Source of the DNA: Spartobacteria bacterium
Lineage (GTDB): Bacteria > Verrucomicrobiota > Verrucomicrobiia > Chthoniobacterales > UBA6821
Reading direction: 5' to 3'
Assembly (NCBI GenBank): GCA_947471565.1
Contig: CANIVT010000010.1
Location: 1 to 64,000 of the forward strand
DNA: 64,000 nt
The translations under genes were made by a program, and so were the position numbers. The notes beneath the pieces were generated by a model. That model had not been told where the DNA came from. It saw nothing but the letters and a program-made list of their open reading frames with translations, and did no database searches. Positions 8,680 to 16,186 of this stretch are shown in pieces; within the stretch, counting starts at the first letter, position 1, and each line of letters opens with the position of its first letter.

Positions 8680-8769
8680 GCCACAAAAAGCACAAGAGGC
8701 ACAAAGGATCAGAGAGAAATCCCACCAGTAAGGTTCTTCCCTCCTGTGCTTCTTGTGCCTCTTGTGGCC
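8680..8769. repeat. Long imperfect inverted repeat between Nudix gene and rsmE
   Basis: GCCACAAAAAGCACAAGAGG (starting 8680) and its near complement ending in CTTGTGGCC at 8769 form about 28 bp arms around a 33 bp loop, so the transcript could fold into a large hairpin. Outer bases ACTGAC (8662) and GTCAGT (8774) extend the symmetry. There is no T-run directly after the stem, so it is more likely a mobile or REP-like repeat than a classical terminator. Confidence 0.55.
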
Positions 8770-8829
8770 ATTAGTCAGTCGTCTGCTTTTTCTTCATACT
8801 TCACCCCTCATCCTTCATCCTTTTCATAG

Positions 8830-9561
8830 ATGTCCGTTCATCGATTTTATTTGTCCCCCGAAGAGTGGGCCTACCCTGAGCCGACCCTTGGCTCCGAGGA
8901 CTCTCACCACTGCGCCGATGTGCTGCGCTTGCAGGTTGGCGATCAGGTGACTCTTTTCGACGGGGCGGGATCGGTGGCCGATGCAGTGCTCACCGAGGTG
9001 CACCATAAGCACTGCCGCGTCCGAATCGGCGAGAAAACAATCACCCCCCCTCTGCGGGCGGTAATCACGCTTGCCCAAGCTGTTCCCAAGGGGAAGAACA
9101 TGGACCTGATCCTCCAGAAGGCTGTTGAACTCGGTGCCTCCACGATCGTCCCCCTACTGACCCGTCGGACGGTTGTGCGGCTCGACGAAGAGGACGGATC
9201 ACGCAAGCAGGAGCGCTGGCAACAGATTGCCCTCGAAGCCTGCAAGCAGTGCGGACGCAATCAGGTTCCCGAAGTCACCCATCCCTGCTCGCTGGAAGAA
9301 TTTCTCAAACAGCCGCAGGAAGGTCTACTCCTCCTCGCCTCACTTCAATCTGGGGCCGTGACGATCAAGGAAGCCCTCGCCAAAAACCCGGAGCACCGCT
9401 CTGTCACCGTGCTGGTCGGCCCTGAGGGTGACTTTACCCCCGAAGAATCGGCCGCAGCACTCTCCGCGGGAGCAATTCCTGTGACCCTAGGCCCGATGAT
9501 CCTCCGCGCCGAAACCGCCGCGCTCTACTGCCTTAGTGTCCTCTCCCACGAACTCTTCTGA
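8830..9561 (+). CDS. rsmE: 16S rRNA (uracil-1498-N3)-methyltransferase
   Basis: The product has 243 residues, the usual length. The N-terminal PUA-like part has HRFYLSPEEW and HHCADVLRLQVGDQVTLFDG. The C-terminal SPOUT domain has LILQKAVELGASTIVPLLT, RWQQIALEACKQCGRNQVP, the SAM-binding knot VGPEGDFTPEE and the terminal LGPMILRAETAA. It methylates U1498 of 16S rRNA using S-adenosylmethionine. The short segment before it (8801-8828) is a CATCCTTCATCC-like low-complexity run that also occurs at 308-352. Confidence 0.95.
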   Translation: MSVHRFYLSPEEWAYPEPTLGSEDSHHCADVLRLQVGDQVTLFDGAGSVADAVLTEVHHKHCRVRIGEKTITPPLRAVITLAQAVPKGKNMDLILQKAVELGASTIVPLLTRRTVVRLDEEDGSRKQERWQQIALEACKQCGRNQVPEVTHPCSLEEFLKQPQEGLLLLASLQSGAVTIKEALAKNPEHRSVTVLVGPEGDFTPEESAAALSAGAIPVTLGPMILRAETAALYCLSVLSHELF

Positions 9562-9623
9562 CATAGGCTGTTAGGCTGAAGACTAAAGACTATTAGAACC
9601 AACACCGCTATGGCCCAAAGGCC

Positions 9624-11525
9624 CTAAACACAAACAAGGAGATGGATATCGTCGGGTAGTAGTGCCGCCACTTCGCGGATAATATTGCCGCGCAGCATGT
9701 GAATCAGAGTGCTTCGCTGAGGTGCTCCGAGCAGGACGCGCTCGGCGCCGATAGTGGAGGCCAAGTCGGCGATGGTGTTGGCCGGGGCATCGCTAACCGC
9801 GTAGCAGGGGATGATGGTCTCACCGAGCCCTTTGTCCTTCAGGGAATTGAAAATCTCACGAGCCTGAGAATCCTCGATCCATTTCCTTTTCCTGTCAGCA
9901 GGGGCGATAATCGGTTGCTCGCGCACAAAGAGCACATAGAGGGGTTGTCCGTTCTCAGTAGCCTCCTTGATCGCGAAGTCGAGGGTGCGACCGCGGCCGC
10001 GTACCGCCGTCAGGATGGGGCCAGTGTAGGTCCGTACGATAGCCGGATAAGTAGTCTGATTCGAAACTTGAGGCGCGGACGGAGCAGGCACCTGAACATG
10101 AGGCAGGACCTCATGCTCATGCGCCGCTTTTTCCACAGCAAGGATCGCGGCCTCCAGGGCGGCATCGGAGGCGGCCTTCTTTTTACGATCAGCACTCTCG
10201 CGCGCGAGGCCCCGGAGGATCAATCCGATGGCCAGAACGATGGCTGCAAAGACCCCCGCGTGAGGCTTGTCCACAAAGAGTGAAATCTCGATGCCTCCCA
10301 TGACCAGTGCGGTGAGGAACATGAATCCTCGGGCGAAAGGCTTCAGTTGAAGCTTTCGGTCGGTGCTCGTGGCCCCGAGATTCACGGCAATCGCTCCCAC
10401 CACACCCACGGCGTAAAGATCGGCCAAACCCGACATATCATTTACAGCAACGACGAGGCCTGCCGGGATGAGCATCGCGAAGAGGAGGCCCGCATTGGGA
10501 ACGCCGAAAGGATTGAGCTTGGTGAACACCGGCGGGAGTTCCTGATCGCGCCCCATCAGATAGGAGATGCCGCTCAGGGCGACGATGGCTGTGTTGACTG
10601 CCGAGAGCAGCAGGATTCCGAAGACGATGCTGACAGTCCATGCGGCAATATGCCCGAAAACGGGACCAAAGAGCCCCCCTCCGAACACCTGGGCCATGTA
10701 GCGGAGCATGTAGTCTCGGACCCCCTCGGCGCCCGGGGCATTTACCTCACCGTTGACGATACTCATGCCGGGCAGGGCGGCCATGGCGAGTCCGAGTAGC
10801 GCGGTGAAGAGGCAGACTTCGATCATCACCACCACAAGGGCCTTGGTGGCGGTCCGTGAGACATTCGGACTCTCCGGGGTGCTTCCCGGATTGAGCTTCA
10901 TGACGCCGGTCGAGTTGGCGATCGCCTCCACCCCCGAGAGGGCGAGGACGATGCCGACGAAGGCATTCCAGTTGTGAAAGAAGCCTCCTTGGAGGGGTTT
11001 GGTGGCATGGAATGCCTCCCCAAGGTGAGGGAGAGCCAGCAGGCCGAGCAGCACCACCACGATAGCCGTGGGCACGGCAACGATCGCTGCAGCACCACCG
11101 GTATGCTTAGGCCCAAAGAAGTTGAGGAAGCCGATCACGAAGATCGCCCCGCAGGCCCAGTATTCGGGATGGGGAAAACCCAGGTAGAGGAAGGCGGAGA
11201 GGGCGCTGACCGCGGCCGTGACGATGTAGTCAGCCACAAGTAGGAAAGCGCCGACGATCGAGATGATCTCGGAACGGTGACGGACGCTAGCGTAGACGCC
11301 GCCACCATTGGGGTAATGCCGGCAGATGGTGATGTAGTTGAGGCCGACGAGCGCTGTGAGCACACACATCGCCCCGATGAGCCACGGGGAGCTGTAGCCG
11401 GCTGCGGCGAAGGCGAGACCGATGACGTAGGCCTTGCTGGTGCCCCAGTCGCCGTAAAGGATCGCCGCGGCGCGCTTCCAGTCTACGTTGCGGGGGCGGA
11501 TGGTCGTGGCGCTGAATTCCATCAT
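9624..11525 (-). CDS. APC-superfamily permease with C-terminal universal stress protein domain
   Basis: From ATG 11525 the product has 633 residues. The N-terminal about 420 residues hold about 12 transmembrane helices with APC (amino acid/polyamine/organocation) features, including HYPNGGGVYASVRHR in TM3 and SGVEAIANSTGVMK. After a charged linker the last about 140 residues form a UspA-like domain ending ERVLLGAPQRSTLIHMLRG, close to the UspA nucleotide-binding G-x2-x-x9-G-x motif. The substrate is unknown. It is the last gene of the respiratory operon, 20 nt after the DUF6572-like gene, an unexpected place for a solute carrier. The longer frame to 11606 would overlap that gene. Confidence 0.75.
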   Translation of the reverse strand: MMEFSATTIRPRNVDWKRAAAILYGDWGTSKAYVIGLAFAAAGYSSPWLIGAMCVLTALVGLNYITICRHYPNGGGVYASVRHRSEIISIVGAFLLVADYIVTAAVSALSAFLYLGFPHPEYWACGAIFVIGFLNFFGPKHTGGAAAIVAVPTAIVVVLLGLLALPHLGEAFHATKPLQGGFFHNWNAFVGIVLALSGVEAIANSTGVMKLNPGSTPESPNVSRTATKALVVVMIEVCLFTALLGLAMAALPGMSIVNGEVNAPGAEGVRDYMLRYMAQVFGGGLFGPVFGHIAAWTVSIVFGILLLSAVNTAIVALSGISYLMGRDQELPPVFTKLNPFGVPNAGLLFAMLIPAGLVVAVNDMSGLADLYAVGVVGAIAVNLGATSTDRKLQLKPFARGFMFLTALVMGGIEISLFVDKPHAGVFAAIVLAIGLILRGLARESADRKKKAASDAALEAAILAVEKAAHEHEVLPHVQVPAPSAPQVSNQTTYPAIVRTYTGPILTAVRGRGRTLDFAIKEATENGQPLYVLFVREQPIIAPADRKRKWIEDSQAREIFNSLKDKGLGETIIPCYAVSDAPANTIADLASTIGAERVLLGAPQRSTLIHMLRGNIIREVAALLPDDIHLLVCV

Positions 11526-11545
11526 GGTTTTGGAACGTGTGGGGA

Positions 11546-12085
11546 TCAGTGAGCGCAGCCACACCCTTGTTGTCCCGAGGCTTCGGGTCGTGCCCCGCCG
11601 CAGCATCCCCCCGAGGCGTGATTGTGGTCGGTATCATGGCCATGATCTTCTTGCCCGCTTCCTCCACAGCAACCGCCGGAACCCGATCCCCCGCAGCATC
11701 CTTCGGAAATCTCCCCGATGAGAACGACCTCGAGGCCGATCTCCTGAAGGGCCAGTTGGTCGCGGGCCCTGCCAAGGAATCCCATCGCCCGTTCGGAGGG
11801 CTCGTGGACGGCGCGGAGTTCAATCCGGACGGGTTTCCCTACGAGATGGGGAAAGTTGTCCTTCAACTCCCCGTCGAGGATGAACGAGACATACGCATTG
11901 AGCTTCTCCTGAAGCTGCCAGAGCTGCCGATCGCCGAGATCCCAGGCACGCGTCTCGAACATGGCGAGCACGAGCACGTCGTCGCGCGTGTCATGAGCAA
12001 AGGCATCGAGCATCCCCGTCCGCTCGATACCCGAGCCGGGAGGGGGAGGATTCGTGCCGGTCAAATCTTCGCGGAGGGAAACCAT
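11546..12085 (-). CDS. DUF6572-like protein with Cys/His-rich metal-binding tail
   Basis: About 179 residues from ATG 12085. The core (about 25-120) has DVLVLAMFETRAWD and LQEKLNAYVSFILDGEL, which I recognise as similar to the DUF6572 family. The tail (about 125-179) contains three CCGG motifs, one GCGCAH end and a histidine cluster DHGHDTDHNHA, giving eight cysteines and five histidines. Such a tail should bind soft metals. Sitting between oxidase assembly genes, it is a candidate copper-handling protein (inference). The start is uncertain: ATG 12085 overlaps the DUF420 gene by 25 nt; ATG 12013 avoids overlap but would cut the conserved start of the domain. Confidence 0.6.
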   Translation of the reverse strand: MVSLREDLTGTNPPPPGSGIERTGMLDAFAHDTRDDVLVLAMFETRAWDLGDRQLWQLQEKLNAYVSFILDGELKDNFPHLVGKPVRIELRAVHEPSERAMGFLGRARDQLALQEIGLEVVLIGEISEGCCGGSGSGGCCGGSGQEDHGHDTDHNHASGGCCGGARPEASGQQGCGCAH

Positions 12086-12498
12086 ACGTAGAGCATAAAG
12101 TAGACGAGTACCCCGGTGACCGAGACGTAGAGCCACACGGGCAGGGTCCAGCGGGCCATCCGCTTGTGAGCGTCAAAGCGCTGCCGGATCGCCGGGATCA
12201 CCGTGAGGGCCAGCAGAGGCAGCGCCACTACGGCCAACGGCGTGTGCGTGCCAAGAATGAAGAGGTAGAGCGCCTTGGGCCATCCCGGATGGGTGAAGCG
12301 TGTGACATGCCCCTCCTTCAGGAAATGGTAGACGAGATAGCAGCCCAGGAAGGCCGCCGAGGTGATCAGGGCGCTCACCATGCAGAGGGCGTGGGCCACC
12401 TTGCGCTCCAGGCGGATCATGGTCCATCCCGCGAGGATGAAGAGGGTGCTCAGCGCGTTGAGCGTGGCGTTGACCGGCGGGAGGTCGTTGACGTTCAT
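12061..12498 (-). CDS. DUF420 membrane protein
   Basis: The product has 145 residues with four transmembrane helices and the family's conserved histidines in KVAHALCMVSALITSAAFLGCYLVYH, F-THPGWPKALYLFILGTHTPLA and RFDAHKRMARWTLPVWLYVSVTGV. DUF420 proteins commonly sit in caa3/aa3 oxidase operons and are thought to help oxidase assembly or redox function; the exact job is unproven. It starts 9 nt after the preceding small gene, within the operon. Confidence 0.85.
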   Translation of the reverse strand: MNVNDLPPVNATLNALSTLFILAGWTMIRLERKVAHALCMVSALITSAAFLGCYLVYHFLKEGHVTRFTHPGWPKALYLFILGTHTPLAVVALPLLALTVIPAIRQRFDAHKRMARWTLPVWLYVSVTGVLVYFMLYVWFPSAKI

Positions 12499-12507
12499 TG
12501 ATTCCCG

Positions 12508-12771
12508 TCAGGAACGGGAGGTGCCGTGCTGCAGATCCCTATCGGCAGCCAGTTCGCGGCAGGTCTTGACCATCATCCAGACCATGAATCCGATGACGCC
12601 GACCACAACCAGGATCATGAAGAGTGTGTTGTCCGAAAGAGCCATTTTGGCGGTGACGGTCTGCGGCTCGATGACCCCCCCGGAATTTTTGAGGGCGCAA
12701 TCGGGGCAGGCTCCAGCGCTGGCCGCCGCGCCAATCAGGAGGACGGAGGTAAGGGATTTTGGAAGTCTCAT
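12508..12771 (-). CDS. Small exported membrane protein of the oxidase cluster
   Basis: An 87-residue product whose start overlaps the sco stop (ATGA). It has an N-terminal signal-like segment (about 5-20), then A-C-P-D-C-A-L-K-N just after the predicted cleavage region, then a Met-rich transmembrane helix (about 48-69, TLFMILVVVGVIGFMVWMM). The exported CxxC and the Met-rich helix suggest a link with copper or thiol chemistry, but no family is recognised. Confidence 0.6.
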   Translation of the reverse strand: MRLPKSLTSVLLIGAAASAGACPDCALKNSGGVIEPQTVTAKMALSDNTLFMILVVVGVIGFMVWMMVKTCRELAADRDLQHGTSRS

Positions 12772-13445
12772 GGCTTCGGGCTGGTCGGGCTTTGGCTGGT
12801 CTGGCTGGAAGAAACCTTTCCTGTAATAGGTTCCCTGAGGAGGTCTCCGATGTCCATGAAAAGCTTCTGGACCAGTTCCGGTTCGTCGAGATTGCGGGTC
12901 TTACGGATCCGTCCCTCGCGGTCGATCACCAGGAAGCGGGTTGAGTGGGTAGGGACTCCCTTCCCGTCATAGGCGAGCACCTGGAACATCCCCTTACGGG
13001 CAAAGGTGTCGATCTCAGGCTTCGGGCCGGTGAGGAAGATCCATTTGGAGGGATCGGCCATCATCCGTCCGGCATATTCGCCCAGGACGGCAGGGGTGTC
13101 GTGCTCGGGATCCACGGAGATAGAGACCAGGCGGACATCCTTTGCCTTGGCGATCCCCTTCGCGAGTTCGGCCATCCGGGAGGTCATCAGGGGGCAGGGC
13201 CCGTTGCATCGGGTAAAAACGAAGTCGGCCACCCAGACCTTGCCGAGCAGATCCTCCTTGGTCAGCGGCTTTCCCTCCTGTGTCGTGAACCGAAAGGTGG
13301 GTATCTCCCCGATCGGGGGCATCGCGTCGACATCGCGACGCTCGGAGGACTTAAAGAGCCGGGCCGAGCCGAAGATCAGGACACCGGCCACCGCAAAAGC
13401 GATAACCCACGCCGAAAAGGGGAGGCGTTTCGGGGTGTCGGTCAC
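12768..13445 (-). CDS. SCO1/SenC-family copper chaperone
   Basis: From GTG 13445 the product has 225 residues; GAGG lies about 12 nt before this GTG and the coding region would otherwise run back into ctaE. After a membrane anchor (about 11-30) comes a thioredoxin-like domain with the copper-binding motif FTRCNGPCPLM (C-x3-C-P) and the partner histidine in GVPTHSTRFLVIDREG. SCO proteins deliver or reduce copper at the CuA site of oxidase subunit II. It is placed after ctaE and overlaps the next small gene by 4 nt. Confidence 0.92.
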   Translation of the reverse strand: MTDTPKRLPFSAWVIAFAVAGVLIFGSARLFKSSERRDVDAMPPIGEIPTFRFTTQEGKPLTKEDLLGKVWVADFVFTRCNGPCPLMTSRMAELAKGIAKAKDVRLVSISVDPEHDTPAVLGEYAGRMMADPSKWIFLTGPKPEIDTFARKGMFQVLAYDGKGVPTHSTRFLVIDREGRIRKTRNLDEPELVQKLFMDIGDLLREPITGKVSSSQTSQSPTSPKP

Positions 13446-13458
13446 GGAGCCGGCGACC

Positions 13459-14112
13459 TCAGATGAGATACAGGATCGTGTAGAGGAACACCCAGACGAC
13501 GTCGACGAAGTGCCAGTAGAGGCCGACATTCATCAGGGCCACATGGCGCTCCGCAGTGAAGAAGCGCTTGGTCACCTGAAGGTAGAAGCACCAGAGGATC
13601 AGCAGGACGCCGATGCAGACGTGGGCGCCATGGAAGCCGGTCAGGGTAAAGAAGGAGGAGCCGTAGACGCCGCCTTTATTGAACCAGAGTCCCTCGTGGT
13701 AGAGTTCCGTCCACTCGACGCACTGGACGCCGACAAAGGTGGCACCCATGAGCGCGGCCGCGAGCATCCACCCCGCTCCGGACTTGCCCTTTTTCACCGC
13801 CTCTTCGGCGAAATGATAGACAAAGGAACTGGCGACAAGGATGACCGTATTGATGCCGGTCAGGAGCTTGGGCATCGGGGGAAGCTCGATACCGTCGCCG
13901 AGATTCGGGGGCCAGCATCCTGCAGCCTGTCGACAAACCAGATAGGCGGAGATCAGACCGCTGAAAAGCAATGCCTCGGAGCAGAGAAAGACGATCATGC
14001 CGAGCTTGCAGATCTTGGGATCGGTCGGCGGCGCATGATGCGAATCATGCGCATGGCTCTCTTCCTGCGGTGCGTGGAAGAGGGAGGCGTCGTTGAAGGC
14101 GGCGTTACTCAT
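13459..14112 (-). CDS. ctaE: Cytochrome c oxidase subunit III
   Basis: The product has 217 residues and about five transmembrane helices. Family markers include KLGMIVFLCSEALLFSGLI (with the Glu of the bundle), VYGSSFFTLTGFHGAHVCIG and NVGLYWHFVDVVWVFLYTILYL. The N-terminus carries a histidine-rich tail (about 13-28: HAPQEESHAHDSHHAP). Subunit III stabilises subunit I and its proton uptake. The start at 14112 follows the 39-residue gene by 22 nt. Confidence 0.95.
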   Translation of the reverse strand: MSNAAFNDASLFHAPQEESHAHDSHHAPPTDPKICKLGMIVFLCSEALLFSGLISAYLVCRQAAGCWPPNLGDGIELPPMPKLLTGINTVILVASSFVYHFAEEAVKKGKSGAGWMLAAALMGATFVGVQCVEWTELYHEGLWFNKGGVYGSSFFTLTGFHGAHVCIGVLLILWCFYLQVTKRFFTAERHVALMNVGLYWHFVDVVWVFLYTILYLI

Positions 14113-14134
14113 GGTAGGTTTTCGGCGCGGAAAA

Positions 14135-14254
14135 TCAGTATGCCACGGCCGGTCCGCGGCGAAGCATCATGATGACCACCGTGGCGCAGAGAGCGAGCGC
14201 AAAAACGACCAATCCGGCGAGCAGAAGGAGCTGGTTACGGCGTTTCGGGGTCAT
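14135..14254 (-). CDS. 39-residue single-pass membrane peptide between ctaB and ctaE
   Basis: A short frame begins with ATG 14254, 14 nt after ctaB, and encodes a basic N-terminus (MTPKRRNQ), one transmembrane helix (about 9-31) and a short basic tail. It fills an otherwise empty gap in a tightly packed operon. Its small size matches accessory peptides of oxidase complexes, but no homologue is recognised. Confidence 0.5.
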   Translation of the reverse strand: MTPKRRNQLLLLAGLVVFALALCATVVIMMLRRGPAVAY

Positions 14255-14268
14255 GGATTGAGAGTGGC

Positions 14269-15171
14269 CTAGAGTCGGCAAAGCACCAGCGAACCCAGCA
14301 GGAGAGGAAGATAGAGAAGCGACGCGAAAAAGAGTCTCCGGGCCGCCGGGAGACTCCGGGTACGAACCAAATCCCCCGCGAGGAAGAGCATCCCAGCTCC
14401 GAGCGCGAGGGCCGCGAGAAAGTAGAAGGAGGAGGCCATTCCGAAAAGCCCGGGCAGCAGCGAGACGGCCAGTAGTCCGGCCGAATAGATGAGCGACTGC
14501 CAGGCGGTGGCCCATCCCTCCGGATCACGCAGGGTGATCATCTTGAAACCCGCGAGCGCATACTGGTCCTTGTACATCCAGGCGATCGCGAGGAAGTGGG
14601 GCATCTGCCAGAACCAGAGAATCAGGAAGAGAATCCAGCCCCCGATGCTCGCGTGCCCCGTGGCGGCCGTCCAACCCAGCAGGGGAGGCAGCGCACCTGG
14701 AACGGCACCCACCAGTGTGTTGAGTTCGCTCACGCGCTTCATCGGGGTGTAGGCCAGCGCGTAGATCACGATGGTCAGGAAGGACAGGAGGGCCGTGATG
14801 GCGTTGGCCAGCAGCGCAAGCAGGGCCACGCCGCTTCCGCAGCAGAGAAGACCGAAAAGGAGGGCGTCCGAAGGATGCATCCGTCGCGCGGGCAGGGGCC
14901 TGTCGGCCGTGCGCGGCATGAGGGCATCCAGATCGCGCTCGATCCATTGATTCAAAGCGGAGGCTCCGGCAGCGCTCAGGGCCGTCCCGACGAGGGTGGC
15001 CGCCAGCAGGGTCCAATCCATCGGGCCGTGCCATCCGGTCAGAAAGCCGACCAGTGTGGTCAGCAGGACGAGCAATGAAAGCCTGGCCTTCGAAAGCTCG
15101 CCGAGATCACCAAGGAGTCCGCTCCCCTTGGCGACATCCGCTTTCGCGGCAATCGTATCGCTCCCGTTCAT
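14269..15171 (-). CDS. ctaB: Protohaem IX farnesyltransferase (haem O synthase)
   Basis: The product has 300 residues, a UbiA-family membrane prenyltransferase. The first Asp-rich motif is NQWIERDLDALMPRTADRPL (about 88-107) and the second conserved loop is YTPMKRVSELNTLVGAVPGA. It adds a farnesyl group to haem b to make haem O, which CtaA then oxidises to haem A. The start overlaps the ctaA stop by 4 nt, so the two haem enzymes are translationally coupled. Confidence 0.95.
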   Translation of the reverse strand: MNGSDTIAAKADVAKGSGLLGDLGELSKARLSLLVLLTTLVGFLTGWHGPMDWTLLAATLVGTALSAAGASALNQWIERDLDALMPRTADRPLPARRMHPSDALLFGLLCCGSGVALLALLANAITALLSFLTIVIYALAYTPMKRVSELNTLVGAVPGALPPLLGWTAATGHASIGGWILFLILWFWQMPHFLAIAWMYKDQYALAGFKMITLRDPEGWATAWQSLIYSAGLLAVSLLPGLFGMASSFYFLAALALGAGMLFLAGDLVRTRSLPAARRLFFASLLYLPLLLGSLVLCRL

Positions 15172-16178
15172 GCCCTTACCTCCCCAGCACCGTGACCGGC
15201 GCAGAAAAGACGGAACACCAACAGGATGGTGAAGGCGGTCAAGAGAGCTCCGAGAGCCATATGAGAGGTAGCGACATCGGCCGCCTTGTTAAACCAGATG
15301 GTCATGGCCCCCAGCAGGATCTGCAACAGGATCGCCCCGCACCAGAGCAGGCTCCATCCGCGGAGCCAGTGACCGAGAGGCGTCACTTTCACGACACGCG
15401 CAACGAAGGCGATGACGACGAACAACAGGGCGACCGCCCCGAAACGATGCGTCATCTGCAGATAGATCTGCGACGCGGAGACCGGAGCGATCCGGTCCTG
15501 CTGGCGCACCGCATTGATCTTTTCCAAAGCAGCTGGAGAAGTTTCAGGAAAGAGTGTCCCGTAGGCGGTTGGGAAATCGCGGATCGCTAGAGGCGCATGC
15601 TGATGGCGAATCGTGGCGGCGATCCCAAGCTGGAAATAGGTAAGGAGAAGGGCGGCAATCCCTAGTCGGCGGAGTGAGGAAGCAATCTCATCGCCGGTCC
15701 ACCTTCCCGCAAGAAAGCCCCTGCCCGTGACAGACGCAATCACCAGAAGCAGGCCGAAGAAACTCTGGGCCAGCGCCGCGTGGAAGATGCCGATCTGGTC
15801 CTTGTAAAGCGTTACACGGAGACCGCCCAGCACTCCCTGCAGGATGACGAGCAGCACGGCGGTTACTGCCAACCATTTCACCCAGGAGCGCTTTTCCTTC
15901 CAGAAGGTGACCCCGGCGAGGATGAGTGTCAGAAAACCGACGCCCGAAGCGATGAGACGGTGGGAGTGTTCCCAGAAGATTCCGCCCACCCACTTTGAGT
16001 AGGGATAGAGGAACATGTTGTAGCCGTAGGTGGTCGGCCAGTCGGGCACCGACATGCCGACACCTTTCGAGGTCACCAGTCCTCCGACAACAATCAGCAG
16101 AAAGGTAGCAAGTGCCGTGAGCAGGGCAACCCGGTGTACCGGGGCCACGCGTGCGGCTTCCGGGGAAACGTCACCCAT
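15168..16178 (-). CDS. ctaA: Haem A synthase (CtaA/COX15)
   Basis: The product has 336 residues with eight predicted transmembrane helices. Haem-ligand regions are visible: VPDWPTTYG and FWEHSHRLIAS in the N-half; IRHQHAPLA, LQMTHRFGAVALL and ATSHMALGAL in the C-half. It converts haem O to haem A for the aa3 oxidase. It starts 8 nt after ctaD. Confidence 0.95.
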   Translation of the reverse strand: MGDVSPEAARVAPVHRVALLTALATFLLIVVGGLVTSKGVGMSVPDWPTTYGYNMFLYPYSKWVGGIFWEHSHRLIASGVGFLTLILAGVTFWKEKRSWVKWLAVTAVLLVILQGVLGGLRVTLYKDQIGIFHAALAQSFFGLLLVIASVTGRGFLAGRWTGDEIASSLRRLGIAALLLTYFQLGIAATIRHQHAPLAIRDFPTAYGTLFPETSPAALEKINAVRQQDRIAPVSASQIYLQMTHRFGAVALLFVVIAFVARVVKVTPLGHWLRGWSLLWCGAILLQILLGAMTIWFNKAADVATSHMALGALLTAFTILLVFRLFCAGHGAGEVRA

Positions 16179-16186
16179 GGCCCAGC

